From Gemmatimonas sp. (GTDB lineage: Bacteria; Gemmatimonadota; Gemmatimonadetes; Gemmatimonadales; Gemmatimonadaceae): a stretch of 64,000 nt of DNA. A program made the position numbers and the translations under genes. The stretch spans positions 1 to 64,000 of the forward strand of contig NZ_JANPLK010000077.1 in NCBI RefSeq assembly GCF_031426495.1, given 5' to 3'. The notes beneath the pieces are model-generated. The model did no database searches. It was not told the DNA's origin and saw only the letters and a program-made list of their open reading frames with translations. Of this stretch, positions 1-9,200 are shown piece after piece (position 1 is the first letter of the stretch; each line of letters begins with the position of its first letter).

Positions 1-1
1 T

Positions 2-382
2 CCCACGAAGTACGCCGAGATGCTGGGCGAACTGCTGCGCACACATGGCTCGCAGGTGTGGCTGGTGAACACCGGCTGGAGCGGCGGCGCGTACGGCGTG
101 GGCTCGCGCATGAAGCTCGGCTACACACGCACGATGGTGCGGGCTGCGCTCGACGGCTCGCTGGCCAGCGCGAGCTTTGCCGCCGATCCGATCTTCGGTT
201 TGAACCTGCCGAACGCGATCGATGGCGTGCCAAGCGACGTACTTGATCCGCGTCGCACCTGGTCCGATGGTGCCGCGTATGACGCGCAGGCGAGTAAGCT
301 TGCGGGCATGTTCCGTGAGAACATCACGAAGTTCGGCGCGGCCGTGTCGCCAGCGATTTTGGGCGCGGGTCCGAAGGGCTGA
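2..382 (+). CDS. pckA: Phosphoenolpyruvate carboxykinase (ATP), C-terminal part
   Basis: This is the C-terminal end of ATP-dependent phosphoenolpyruvate carboxykinase, the cytosolic gluconeogenic enzyme that turns oxaloacetate and ATP into phosphoenolpyruvate, CO2 and ADP. The frame is already open at base 2, so the start lies upstream of the window; about 126 residues are visible, against roughly 530 for the full enzyme. The stretch NTGWSGGAYGVG and the following LNLPNAIDGVP are characteristic of the C-terminal half of the ATP-type (not GTP-type) family. The gene ends 31 bases before a strong hairpin terminator, so it is the last gene of its transcript. Confidence 0.95.
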   Translation, partial: PTKYAEMLGELLRTHGSQVWLVNTGWSGGAYGVGSRMKLGYTRTMVRAALDGSLASASFAADPIFGLNLPNAIDGVPSDVLDPRRTWSDGAAYDAQASKLAGMFRENITKFGAAVSPAILGAGPKG

Positions 383-413
383 GGTTATTCTCAGTTTGCT
401 TGTGATTTGAATT

Positions 414-449
414 AAACCGCCCCGGAGCATTCAGCTCCGGGGCGGTTTT
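414..449 (+). terminator. Rho-independent terminator after pckA
   Basis: A 15-bp perfect stem (414-428 with 434-448, core CCGCCCCGGAGC) encloses a 5-base loop, and the 3' arm runs into TTTT. It ends the pckA transcript. The 5' flank is A-rich, so it may also stop the convergent minus-strand gene at 513-1127. The same stem sequence recurs at 4531-4560. Confidence 0.93.
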
Positions 450-512
450 CTCGTAGATCGAGGACAACTGCTTTACCGCGAATTGGCGCGAATGACCGCG
501 GATGATTCTCGA

Positions 513-1127
513 TCAATCACGTGAGCGATCTTGGCTATCGCGACCTCGAGCGTCGGATGCCCCTGTCGACTCGGGAGGAGGGCACGGCAACGACGCAGCT
601 GCCGTGGGGTTTGTAAATGCCATCACGAGAAGCGTGAATGGCGGCGACTGTCCACTGAAGTTCGTTATGTACACCACCAGCGAATCACCGACCCAGAGTG
701 TCGCAGTCGCTGTTCCCGTGGGCGTCTCAAATACCGCACACGATCGAGACTTGAGGCCGCGGACAGAGAACTGCGTGGCGAGTGAATCGACCACGCCTTT
801 CGCGTCGCTCGCGCCGGTGAACGCCCTTTCCCACATGACCGAGTGCGAATCCTGCGCGTTTCGTATCGTCGAAACCTTACCAGCTGCGGGCCGCGATGGA
901 TTAGTCCAGTCGCACACCAAAGTTCCAGGGCTGGCCCCGGCCGGCTTGATCGGAGCGCACGCTGGTGACACAGTACCGCTGCTCCAAGCACGCGCCAGAC
1001 TGTCGAGGGTGCCGGAGAATGCCTGCGCTTGGCACGCCCCCGAAGCGACGGGCAGCAGCGCTAAGGACCAGCAAAACCGCAAGGAGAACTTGCTAGCGGC
1101 CTGCGCGCCGAAGCCGGGAACAGTCAC
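513..1127 (-). CDS. Hypothetical secreted protein (204 aa)
   Basis: I do not recognise this protein. The chosen start is a GTG whose last two bases fall in the TGA stop of the upstream gene (1124-2008), giving a GTGA overlap and suggesting translational coupling. The N-terminus has a charged segment followed by a hydrophobic run (about residues 18-32) and an AQA site, which looks like a Sec signal peptide with the mature protein exported. The body has three or four Cys residues, including one in a VCDW context, that could form disulfides. The C-terminal 30 residues are rich in Ser, Pro, Arg and Asp and look disordered. It probably works with the lipoprotein encoded just before it. No catalytic motif is visible. 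Confidence 0.6.
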   Translation of the reverse strand: MTVPGFGAQAASKFSLRFCWSLALLPVASGACQAQAFSGTLDSLARAWSSGTVSPACAPIKPAGASPGTLVCDWTNPSRPAAGKVSTIRNAQDSHSVMWERAFTGASDAKGVVDSLATQFSVRGLKSRSCAVFETPTGTATATLWVGDSLVVYITNFSGQSPPFTLLVMAFTNPTAAASLPCPPPESTGASDARGRDSQDRSRD

Positions 1128-2008
1128 TCTTGCTGCTCTCCGCAAGTGGTCACGACCACCGGGATGTCGATCCATGTCGCACCCCCGTCAAACGATATTT
1201 CCCATGTCTCTTTATTGCTGATGCAACCGAGCGAAAACCCGCCGCCGCCGCCAGAGTTCGGGACGTACACGCTTCCCAACGAAGGCGGCTGAACGACGAT
1301 CGGCAGCTGGCAGAAGTTGCCATTGTAGTGTAGCCTCATCACTCCCAATGCGATCGACGAAGCCTTCGTTTCGGCCCAGGTCATGCCACTGCTGATGTAC
1401 AGATTTCGAACATCCTGGAGTGTTATGTACGGGCGCCCCTCTCTCCAGACGAGTCGCATTGCCGGAATACCTTGAATTCCGCGAATCGACTGAAAGAGGT
1501 TGGAGCGAGTCGACGCGTATGACGCCCTATGAGCTCCGATGGCAGCCGCGATAGACGGACAGTCCGGACTCCATTCACCAGAGAGCAATGCGGCGGCAAC
1601 CGGGTCCAGTTTTGTTTCAATCCGGCTTCCGCGGCGACGAATCAGCGGAGATGGAATACTATCTTCTTCGGAGATCGCGGTACGCTCGGCGTAACCGCCG
1701 GAATTTTCCCAAGGATCCAACACGCTGGTTGCATCGGCATTCAAATCGCCCTCGCGAACATCTCTGACGCCCGCGACAATCTCACTAAACAATTGGGGGT
1801 CATACTGCAGCCAAACGCGATTTGCACCACCTGCGTCCGAAATACTGAGCTCTCCGGTCACTGGGTTCACGTGCAGCTCAGTAACTCCATCCGAGACACC
1901 GTCCGCGATCGTGACGGTTCGACGTGCCCTAAGTCCAGAGTCGATCTCTGACGAAGGCATTCCAGTGGGACTGCGCTCGGCACATGCTACCAAGCTAGCG
2001 AGCAACAA
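1124..2008 (-). CDS. Hypothetical lipoprotein, start region possibly damaged
   Basis: This unrecognised protein of about 294 residues has a lipobox (LVAC) near its N-terminus, so it is probably lipid-anchored after export. A Gly-rich patch (SGGGGGFS) lies about 45 residues before the end, and several Cys residues may form disulfides. The annotated start is a TTG at 2008. A much better start, ATG at 2047-2045 with GAGGAG nine bases upstream, is in the same frame, but its third codon is TGA (2041-2039). Read past that TGA, the N-terminus becomes a normal lipoprotein signal with Arg/Lys before the hydrophobic core. The gene may therefore be newly inactivated or use the weak TTG. It is followed by a GTGA-coupled partner gene. 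Confidence 0.55.
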   Translation of the reverse strand: MLLASLVACAERSPTGMPSSEIDSGLRARRTVTIADGVSDGVTELHVNPVTGELSISDAGGANRVWLQYDPQLFSEIVAGVRDVREGDLNADATSVLDPWENSGGYAERTAISEEDSIPSPLIRRRGSRIETKLDPVAAALLSGEWSPDCPSIAAAIGAHRASYASTRSNLFQSIRGIQGIPAMRLVWREGRPYITLQDVRNLYISSGMTWAETKASSIALGVMRLHYNGNFCQLPIVVQPPSLGSVYVPNSGGGGGFSLGCISNKETWEISFDGGATWIDIPVVVTTCGEQQE

Positions 2009-2178
2009 ACTCGCCGCGGACTTTCGGACATCGATTAATCAACGCATTGGCAACTACTCCTCTAGAAAGTGAAGTCGGGACGCATTGTCGTCACCGAGCT
2101 GAACTGTGCTACGCCGCAATTTGGGAACGGCATCGCACTCAATCTGCGCAGACCAGTCAGGCGTCAGCGCGCACGTAG

Positions 2179-2207
2179 TTTTTACATCGAATAGCAAGAA
2201 TTGTCAA
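2179..2207 (-). promoter_or_regulatory. Probable sigma-70 promoter for the 2008-513 gene pair
   Basis: On the minus strand a perfect -35 hexamer TTGACA (2207-2202) is followed by a 17-base spacer and TAAAAA (2184-2179, four of six matches to TATAAT). Transcription would start near 2171, giving a leader of about 125 bases before the ATG at 2047. Apart from this promoter and the GAGGAG site, nothing gene-like is visible between 2048 and the transposase scar that begins near 2397. Confidence 0.6.
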
Positions 2208-2396
2208 CAATCGGTTTGCGTAGTTCCATAGCAAACGGCGCCGGCGTTGTAACGAAGCTGTAGGAAATGGCCAGCGGCATGCCAATTCGGCAACGAAACG
2301 TTTCGGCATGCGGCGAGTTTGTCTTGCATCGAATGCGGTGTTGTTCCGTCTCGCTGTCGAGCAACCACCATCGCCTGCTTTACATCCCTTCGAGAC

Positions 2397-2868
2397 GAAT
2401 CTGCGGTTCTGAGCGTCGACCTCGCGCGCAAGTTGCTGCCTGGGACGTTCGAGCACGCGCCGAACCACCTGCTTGATCGCGAAGTGCATCTGGCGAGCTT
2501 CTACGCGCGCTTCAATAACGATGCGACCTGCGCGCCGGGGTACCCGCCGGTCATGCGGCGCAAGGTAGTGCACTCTGAAGGCATCGTGCGCGGCTGGGCA
2601 ATTGAACGGGTGAGCCACGAGCAAGTGAGGTTCATTGCGTCGTGCGCCATGACCGCGCCCCATTTCACCACCATCACCCACTTCGTGAGCTCGCCGCGCG
2701 ACGACATCGCGCATGTGTTCCGGGCCGTGCTGGCGGTCTTCGACGGCCATGGCCTGATCCCGCCGCGAGATGTTTGCGATTGATGGCGCGCAGCTGCCGG
2801 TGAATGCGTCGAAGCATCGGAACGGGACTCGCACCGAGTTTACGCAGCGGGCCGAAGAACTGGAGGCG
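2397..2868 (+). pseudogene. IS1182-type transposase remnant (N-terminal part)
   Basis: This is a decayed N-terminal piece of an IS1182-type transposase. The read-through protein begins SVDLARKLLPGTFEHA, passes APGYPPVMRRKVV and AIERVSHEQVRFIA to TAPHFTTI, and then jumps frame near 2762 to REMFAIDGAQLPVNASKHR. There is no credible start codon, one frameshift, and a few residues seem deleted around 2570. The conserved region stops abruptly near 2868, where sequence of a different transposase family begins. It cannot encode an active enzyme. No terminal inverted repeats or target-site duplication are visible. Confidence 0.8.
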
Positions 2869-3600
2869 GCCCGACTTCAAAGGCCAGTTTCGGACGCGTG
2901 ACGGCATCCACTGCTATCCGCTCAGCATCGCGGATCACCCTAGTCGTTCGTGCTGTGCTGCCAAATCTCTCCCGACGTGAAAGCCGACGATGTCCACCGT
3001 CAGCTGCGGCTGCTGTTGCGGCGGCACGCGCTGCCCGACGCGATCCGCAGTGATAGCGGCGCGCCGTTCGCCTCGAATGGCACTCATGGCTTGAATCGCT
3101 TCAACGCCCGGTGGTTGCAACTCGATATCGTGCATCAACGGATTGCGCCCGCGAGCCCATTAGAGAATGGGGCGCGCGAACGGCTGAATCGCGTGCTGAA
3201 GGCGCGAGTCGCGTAACCTGCCACGGCAAACGTGAACTTGCAGATGCGCGTGTTCAACGCATTCGTGCCGCCGTACAACGAGGTCCGGCCCCATGAGGCC
3301 CCGAATGACGAGACGCCGGCCTCGCGCCGGCATCCTTCCACGCGTCCATTCCCCACGCGCATCACCCCACCCACCTACCCCTGGCACGTCGAGGGGCGAC
3401 ACATCAGCAGCGCTGGCACCATTCGTCTGCACAATGGCCAGCATTTTCTCAGTCGCGCACTCAAGAATGAAATGATCGGATTGGAAGAGACCGATGATGG
3501 CATCTGGAACGTGCTCTACTACCAAACCCTGCTCGGTCGATTCGACGAGCGCGCACGCACGATCACCGGCGCGCCGTCACTCAAGAAGAACTGTTTACCA
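2866..3600 (+). pseudogene. IS481-type transposase remnant (C-terminal catalytic part)
   Basis: This is the C-terminal half of an IS481-type (DDE/rve integrase fold) transposase. It starts at DFKGQFRTRDG, the first-Asp region of the catalytic core, and continues through IRSDSGAPFAS (second Asp), ASPLENGARERLN (catalytic Glu) and NEVRPHEAP, to a tail with LHNGQHFLS and LLGRFDER. A one-base loss near 2947 shifts the frame between IADHPSR and LCCQISPDV, and an in-frame TAA at 3214-3216 interrupts it again. The N-terminal helix-turn-helix half is missing, replaced by the IS1182-type remnant. Its open tail runs into the 3' end of the convergent gene at 3618. It is inactive. Confidence 0.85.
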
Positions 3601-3617
3601 TATCCCCGGACAAAGTG

Positions 3618-4070
3618 TCACCTATCTTCCCGGCCGTTCAGCTTCGGGCGATCCGATGACATTAGCGTTGGTAGTATCCACACCGCCGCTACTATTAGCA
3701 CCAGCGTCAGCACGAACATCATTCCGAAACTTGACGCGACTATGAAGAGTACCAAGCGAAGAGCGCCGCCGAGAATCCCGATGATGGCTCCCCTCCGGAG
3801 TCCTTCACCAATCAGGAGCCCGGCATAACAGGTGAGTATGTCCGGGATAAGCCGCGCGACCACCGGACCTAGAAAAACTGGCGAGATCGCGGCAGCCGTG
3901 AGCAGGCCGACCCCAGCGTAAACCACGCCAATGGCGCCAACGACCAGATGCGCGATACCAATGGCGGAGCTAATCCTTTCAGTGTCGGAGTTGGCAGCAG
4001 CATCGTGTCGCGCGCTGAAGCCAAGCCGCTTCGGTCGAGAGCTTCGAGACTGATCTGGAAGATTGGACAT
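3618..4070 (-). CDS. Small integral membrane protein, unknown function
   Basis: This 150-residue protein has a charged, Ser/Arg-rich cytoplasmic N-terminus of about 35 residues, then three or four hydrophobic helices (roughly 37-60, 65-83, 92-113 and 115-134), and a short hydrophilic tail ending in NGREDR. Gly-rich helix contacts such as GLLIGEGLRRGAIIGILGGA resemble small DUF-type membrane proteins, but I cannot name a family. It stands alone between the transposase scar and an empty stretch. Confidence 0.6.
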   Translation of the reverse strand: MSNLPDQSRSSRPKRLGFSARHDAAANSDTERISSAIGIAHLVVGAIGVVYAGVGLLTAAAISPVFLGPVVARLIPDILTCYAGLLIGEGLRRGAIIGILGGALRLVLFIVASSFGMMFVLTLVLIVAAVWILPTLMSSDRPKLNGREDR

Positions 4071-4526
4071 TGCGCCTCTGTTGATTTGATCGGCATAACC
4101 AGCATGTACGATAAGTCCCGAAGTCAGCCCAGCGCCACCGGCTGCTGGACCCTCGCCTGGGCTTGCCGTTTCCCCGGGTACAGCATGTCGGGGCGCGCGC
4201 CCACAGCGCCAGTGCGACGGCGCGCACGGTCCGATCCCCCACGGCCGCGACAGGCACGGCCTCGCGCTTATGCTCAGGCGAGAGCACTCGAGGTGTTTCT
4301 GGGACCGCAGGCGCTTTAACCGGCTTCCCTCTTCGTGCGGCCCTCATTGCTCACCTGAACCCTGAATTTGCCGACAGGCTTATCAAGGTGTCCACATTAC
4401 TCTGGGAGGCTCAATGTCGGCTTGCGGACAGTCCGCGCGCGTCGTCGCGCTGCATTCATCCGCGGTCATTCGTGCCAATACGCGGTGATGCGATTGCTGT
4501 TCTTGCTTCGCGATCTCCAACAAGAA
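4071..4526. other. Intergenic stretch with no supported gene
   Basis: These 456 bases lie upstream of the membrane-protein gene at 3618-4070 and downstream of the minus-strand terminator at 4527. Open frames exist on both strands, but their translations look like random high-GC sequence. No RNA gene is recognisable. The start of the minus-strand frame ending at 3979 (MRAARRGKPVKAPAVPETP) has a gene-like composition for about 50 residues and then degenerates. The stretch may be decayed sequence and probably carries the promoter of the 3618-4070 gene. Confidence 0.4.
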
Positions 4527-4560
4527 CAAAACCGCCCCGGAGCATGCAGCTCCGGGGCGG
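4527..4560 (-). terminator. Rho-independent terminator of the TonB receptor operon
   Basis: Read on the minus strand, a CCGCCCCGGAGCT hairpin (4560 down to 4531) with a very short loop is followed by TTTTGTTC. It lies 24 bases past the stop at 4584 and ends the two-gene operon. The stem is the same as in the terminator at 414-449. Confidence 0.92.
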
Positions 4561-4583
4561 CTCTTCGAATCAGAGGCGGTGCA

Positions 4584-6266
4584 TCACTCCTTCCGCATCA
4601 CCTTCTCGACGAAGAGCTGACGGCCATCGCGGGCGCCGAGGAAGATGGCGCCGTTGGGGCCGAAGCCGAGGAGCTGACGACCGGCGGGCAGCTTCACGCG
4701 CTCGATCATCTTGCCCGCCGGGCTAATCACGTCGTACACGAGCGGCGGCTGGTTCATCATCGCCGCCATCATGCCCATCGCGGCGGCCGGCATCGTGCCG
4801 CGCGTGGTGTCACCTGGCGTCCGAGCTGCGCCGGACGCCCGAGCCGCACCGGGAGCACCCGGAGCACCACCGGCAGCTCCAGGGGGCCCACCGCGGCCGC
4901 CCATGCCCCCCATGAACTGCGTCGCGAGCTGCGCCGAGAGGTTCGACGTGGCCGGAAGCACCCACAGGTTGCCATCGAAGTCGGCCAGCGTGGTGCCGGC
5001 GCGGATGGGCGGGTAGTAGTCGGGCAGCTTCTCAGCGGCCACGGGCTCGAAGGACATGCGGAATCCACCGCCACCGCCCGCGTTGCCGGCGGCACGCTCG
5101 GTGGCCGCCTTGGCCAGCGTCTGCAGCGAATCCACCAGCTTGGTCTTGTCGTCGTCGGTGATGCGCTTCCAGTCGAACGGCAGCTTGTCCGACGCGATGT
5201 GCGAACCATCAGGACGGTAGTAGTCCACATGGAAGTCGAGCACGCGCATCACGGCCACCGTGCCGTCGTTCAGCAGCGCCCAATCATCGGCCTGCGGCAG
5301 CGGATTGATCTTGATCGCGATCTTGGTGCTGCCGTCTTCGCCACGCGTCATCTGCGTTTCGTTCTTGGGCACCTTCACGAACGCCACCGTGTCCGCCTTT
5401 CGCGTGTCGAAGTTGACGCGAACGATAGGCACCGAGTCCGGCTGGCTCTGCGGGTTGAAGCCGCGACCGCCGGGGCCACCGAACGGCTGGCCGCCGCCCT
5501 GCCCGCCGCCACGGAACGCGGGATCGTCGCCGGCCGTGGGACGCGCGGGCTGTGCGCCGCCACGACCCTGCGGCTGGGTGTTGCCGCCCTGCCCCCCTTG
5601 CCCGCCCTGGCCGCCGCGACCACCACCGCCACGATCGTTGCCGCTGCCGAACATCATCGCCATGCCACCGCCGCCAGGACCGCCGCCGGCATTACCCTGG
5701 CGATAGTACAAGCGCCCCTGCTGATCGAAGGCGTGCGATCCGAGGTTCATGTTGGACAGCGTGTTCACATCGTTCGTACGCGGTGACGCCATCACGCGTA
5801 CCGTCTTGCCGTCCTTGTTCAGCACCACCATCGACAGCGTGGCCGGGTCGACCACGATCGACGAGTCACCGAGGTACGGAATCAATCCGATCGGGCGCTG
5901 ACCATACGGCATGAGCGCGCCCGCCGCGGTATCGGCCACGACCACCACGTTCTGCAACGTGGGGTCGAAGCGCAGCAGCTGACGACGCTGCACGTCGTTG
6001 ATGAAGATCGAACCGTCGGGCAGCGCGCGCAGCATGTTCGCGCCGTTAATCGGACGCGTGGCCTTGGCCAACGGTGCCGTCACTTCCCGCACCGGCACCG
6101 TGGAGGTAGACGGCGTTTCCGGCGAGACCTGCGCCGACGCGGTCGATGCGGTGGCGGCCAGAATCGACACGCCAACCATCGCCCACGTCGCGGACTTCGT
6201 ACGCGACACGCTCATGCGAGTACCACTCTGTAGTCGAGAGAAATTTCGATTCGTCAGGTCCGACAT
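4584..6266 (-). CDS. Secreted propeller-like protein with Gly/Arg-rich inserts
   Basis: This 560-residue protein of unknown function starts two bases after the TonB receptor's stop, with AGGAGG at a good distance inside that gene, so the two are co-transcribed and probably coupled. An alternative start is Met-18. A signal peptide covers about residues 18-46 (cleavage after ASA). The mature part has recurring NHL/SMP-30-like strands, such as LPDGSIFINDV, DFDGNLWVLP and FGPNGAIFLGARDG, suggesting a beta-propeller. It is interrupted by low-complexity inserts: GGxGG/GRGGQGGQGG repeats near 190-260 and a Gly/Ala/Pro/Met-rich stretch near 450-500. It may bind the receptor's substrate at the cell surface or in the periplasm. 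That role is inferred only from position. Confidence 0.75.
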   Translation of the reverse strand: MSDLTNRNFSRLQSGTRMSVSRTKSATWAMVGVSILAATASTASAQVSPETPSTSTVPVREVTAPLAKATRPINGANMLRALPDGSIFINDVQRRQLLRFDPTLQNVVVVADTAAGALMPYGQRPIGLIPYLGDSSIVVDPATLSMVVLNKDGKTVRVMASPRTNDVNTLSNMNLGSHAFDQQGRLYYRQGNAGGGPGGGGMAMMFGSGNDRGGGGRGGQGGQGGQGGNTQPQGRGGAQPARPTAGDDPAFRGGGQGGGQPFGGPGGRGFNPQSQPDSVPIVRVNFDTRKADTVAFVKVPKNETQMTRGEDGSTKIAIKINPLPQADDWALLNDGTVAVMRVLDFHVDYYRPDGSHIASDKLPFDWKRITDDDKTKLVDSLQTLAKAATERAAGNAGGGGGFRMSFEPVAAEKLPDYYPPIRAGTTLADFDGNLWVLPATSNLSAQLATQFMGGMGGRGGPPGAAGGAPGAPGAARASGAARTPGDTTRGTMPAAAMGMMAAMMNQPPLVYDVISPAGKMIERVKLPAGRQLLGFGPNGAIFLGARDGRQLFVEKVMRKE

Positions 6267-6268
6267 GA

Positions 6269-9200
6269 TCAGTTGCCTCCTCGGCCACCGCCGCCACCGC
6301 CACCGCCACGACCCATGCCTCCCATGCCGCCACCGAACTGATTCCCTCCCGCCGTTCCCGACCGCAATCCCTGCAGGGTGCGCTTGTCGAGGAAGCCGAC
6401 CAGAGACGCGGGGAGTATCCGGATCTGCGCCGGCGTCAACAGGCTCTTGATGCCCGGGGCGAACTTGATGAGCATGTCGACCGTCTGTTCACGAGCGTCC
6501 TTGTAGCGGCCGTACGCGTCGTCGTGACTGTACTTGTCGGGCAGCTCGGAGAGGAACTTGGTGACCGGATTCCAGATGCTGTCGGACCGGAGCACGAAGT
6601 AGCGGTTGAGCGTGGCGAGACTGTCGGCCTGCTTGCGCGTGAGCTTGAGCGTATCCGACTGCTGGAGCAGCTGCTGCATCGGGTTGATGATGCCGGACGT
6701 CGCCGTACCGCGCAGCTGCTGTAACGACGGCTTGTTGCCGGCGCGCGAACGACCACGATCGAGCTGCTGCAACAGCTGCTGCTGTTCGCGTGTCGGGCCA
6801 ACGTCGATGCTCATCGTCATGGTGATCGACATCGGGGTGGAGCGGAGCGTGGTCTGCGCCGGACGTGTGGAGCCGAAGCGCTCGTTTACTTCATACTTGA
6901 AGGTGTTGTTCGTGGCATCGAAGCCGCGCACGAACAGCAGCTGGCCGCTCGGGCTCGGATTGGCGCCCCACCCCTTCAGTCCCGCTTCGCCGTTGATCAG
7001 GCGATCGAGACCATTGAGCGGATTGGCGATTTGCAGATTCAGGTTCGCGCGCTGCGGCAATCCGATCTTGAGCGAGTTGAACGAGATGTTCAGGTTGCCC
7101 TGCATCGTCCACGGGCTCGTGCAGGAGTTGCGGGAAGCGAACTGGCCGAGCTGTCCGCGCAGACAGGAGACCGCTTCACGCGTGCCGGTCGCCAGCAGGT
7201 TCTCGAGACCAGCCTTGAGCGCCGGATCGGTGACCGTGGCCGGATCGTAGATGAACGCGCGGTCGTTGCCGTAGCTGTCGCCGTTCACGTCCTGATTGAT
7301 CGTGGGCGTGTAGTTGATGCCCGAGCGGAAGTTGCCGTTCCACGAGATGCGCACCGCATCCCACGCGTTGTAGCTGAATGAGTACTGGATCTGATGCCGC
7401 GAGAAAAACGCGCTCTTCGACCATTCCGTACCAGTCGGTGAGCCGACCGTGCTATTGAAGCCCAGGTACTGCTCACGCACGTCGGCCAGCACGTACGCCA
7501 AGCTCCAGTTGTAGTGCGAGTTGAACACCGCAGGGCGCAAGCTCATGTTGATCTGCTTGCTTTCCGACTCGAGCGTCGACGTCTGCCCGGTCACGCGGCC
7601 GAACGCGTCGGCGACGCGCGATTGACGCCACGCCACCTGACCGGTCGTCGGTACGATCGCGGCGGGGGTGACAAAGACGGGTCGGCCGAGTTCGTTCGCC
7701 AGCGTAAACTGCTGAATGCCCGGGAAGTTGAGATCCACACCGCCTTGCTGGCGCTGATTACGCGAATAGGTACCGTCCACCGAGAACATGAAGCGATTCT
7801 TGAGGACGGCGCCGGCCCACTGCAGGTTTCCGCGAATGGAACGCTGGGCCTGATAGTCGGGGACGAACAGTGTGATGTTCGGCGAGCTGTTGGCGAAGAC
7901 CGTCCCGCTGGTGCCGTCGGCGCAGGTACGTGGGATGTTCGCCTCGTCTACCGCATACGCCGACCAATTCGGTCGCGGCGTCGCCGAACCAAAACAGGTG
8001 AGCTGCTGTAGCGCTGAGGGAAGCCCCGTATTGTCGATCGCGTTCGAGATGAGCTGAACGCCGGGGGTGTTCTGAAAGACGCCGACGCCGCCACGGATGA
8101 CCGCGCGCGGCGCGCGGATCATGCCCGGAAGCAGTGCCATTTGATCGGCCTGTCCCACCGTCCACGAGAATCCGACGCGCGGACTTACGTAAAGGCGATT
8201 CGGCGTCTCGGCGTTGTCCAAGCCGAACGCCGACAGCACGGCGGGATTCGTCTGCGGTCCCTTCGAGAAATGATTGCCGTCCACGCGGACGCCGTACTGC
8301 ACCTGCACATCGTTCGTGGGGCGCCAGGCATCGCCCAGCGACATGGCGCCCACGAGCTGGCTGCCGGTGCGCGTGCGCGGTGACAACGTCCGGGTAAATG
8401 AGGCCGGCGTGTTCGACTGCAGGTCGGTCAACGAGTTGTAGCTGAACGACCCGTATTGATTGAACGCGACGTTCTGCGAGAAGTCGTCGCGGCGCAGCTC
8501 ACTGGTGAGCTTCACGCGATGACGGTTGTCGTTGGAGAACCACGACAGCGTGTTGTTGGCCGCCAACGACGCGTTGGTCGACGCCGTGTTCAGACTCGGC
8601 GAACCACCGAACAGCAAGCTACTGACCGCCGCCGACCCATCGACCAGCTGCGAGTTCACGCGAACCGTACCAGCCGGAAGAATCGCGAACGGATCAGATG
8701 CGTTGCGGCTCATGCTGTAGCCGATCGTGCTTTCGGTGAAGATGCCCTGGAAGCCGAGCAGGCCGCTGTGACGCGCCTGCAGGGCGCCGCCGTAGCTGTC
8801 GCGCGTGCCGTCACGCGTGGGCGTGAACAGACTCGCCGCGCCGCCACCGAACCCACCGAAGCCGCCACCACCGCCGCCCACCGGCGCCGTGCCCGAGTAG
8901 TTGCCCGATAGCGTGATCGCGAAGGTGTTGCCACGATTGGAATTGGCCTGCACGTAGTCGAAGCTGTTGAGGACCGTGGCGCGATTCACGATACGCTGCG
9001 GCGAGTACCCGCCCACGGTGATCGGCACGTTGCTGGACCCGAGAATGCTGAGCAAACGCGCGACGGAGTCAGCAGCCACGCCGGCCGTCTCGAAGCCCAG
9101 CGAGCTTTCGCTCAGGAGCGTTTGCAGGTCCTGCAAGCGACGATCGTACTGGAACGACGAGTTGAAGAAGGCGCGATCGGCCTTGATCGGTCCCGACGCC

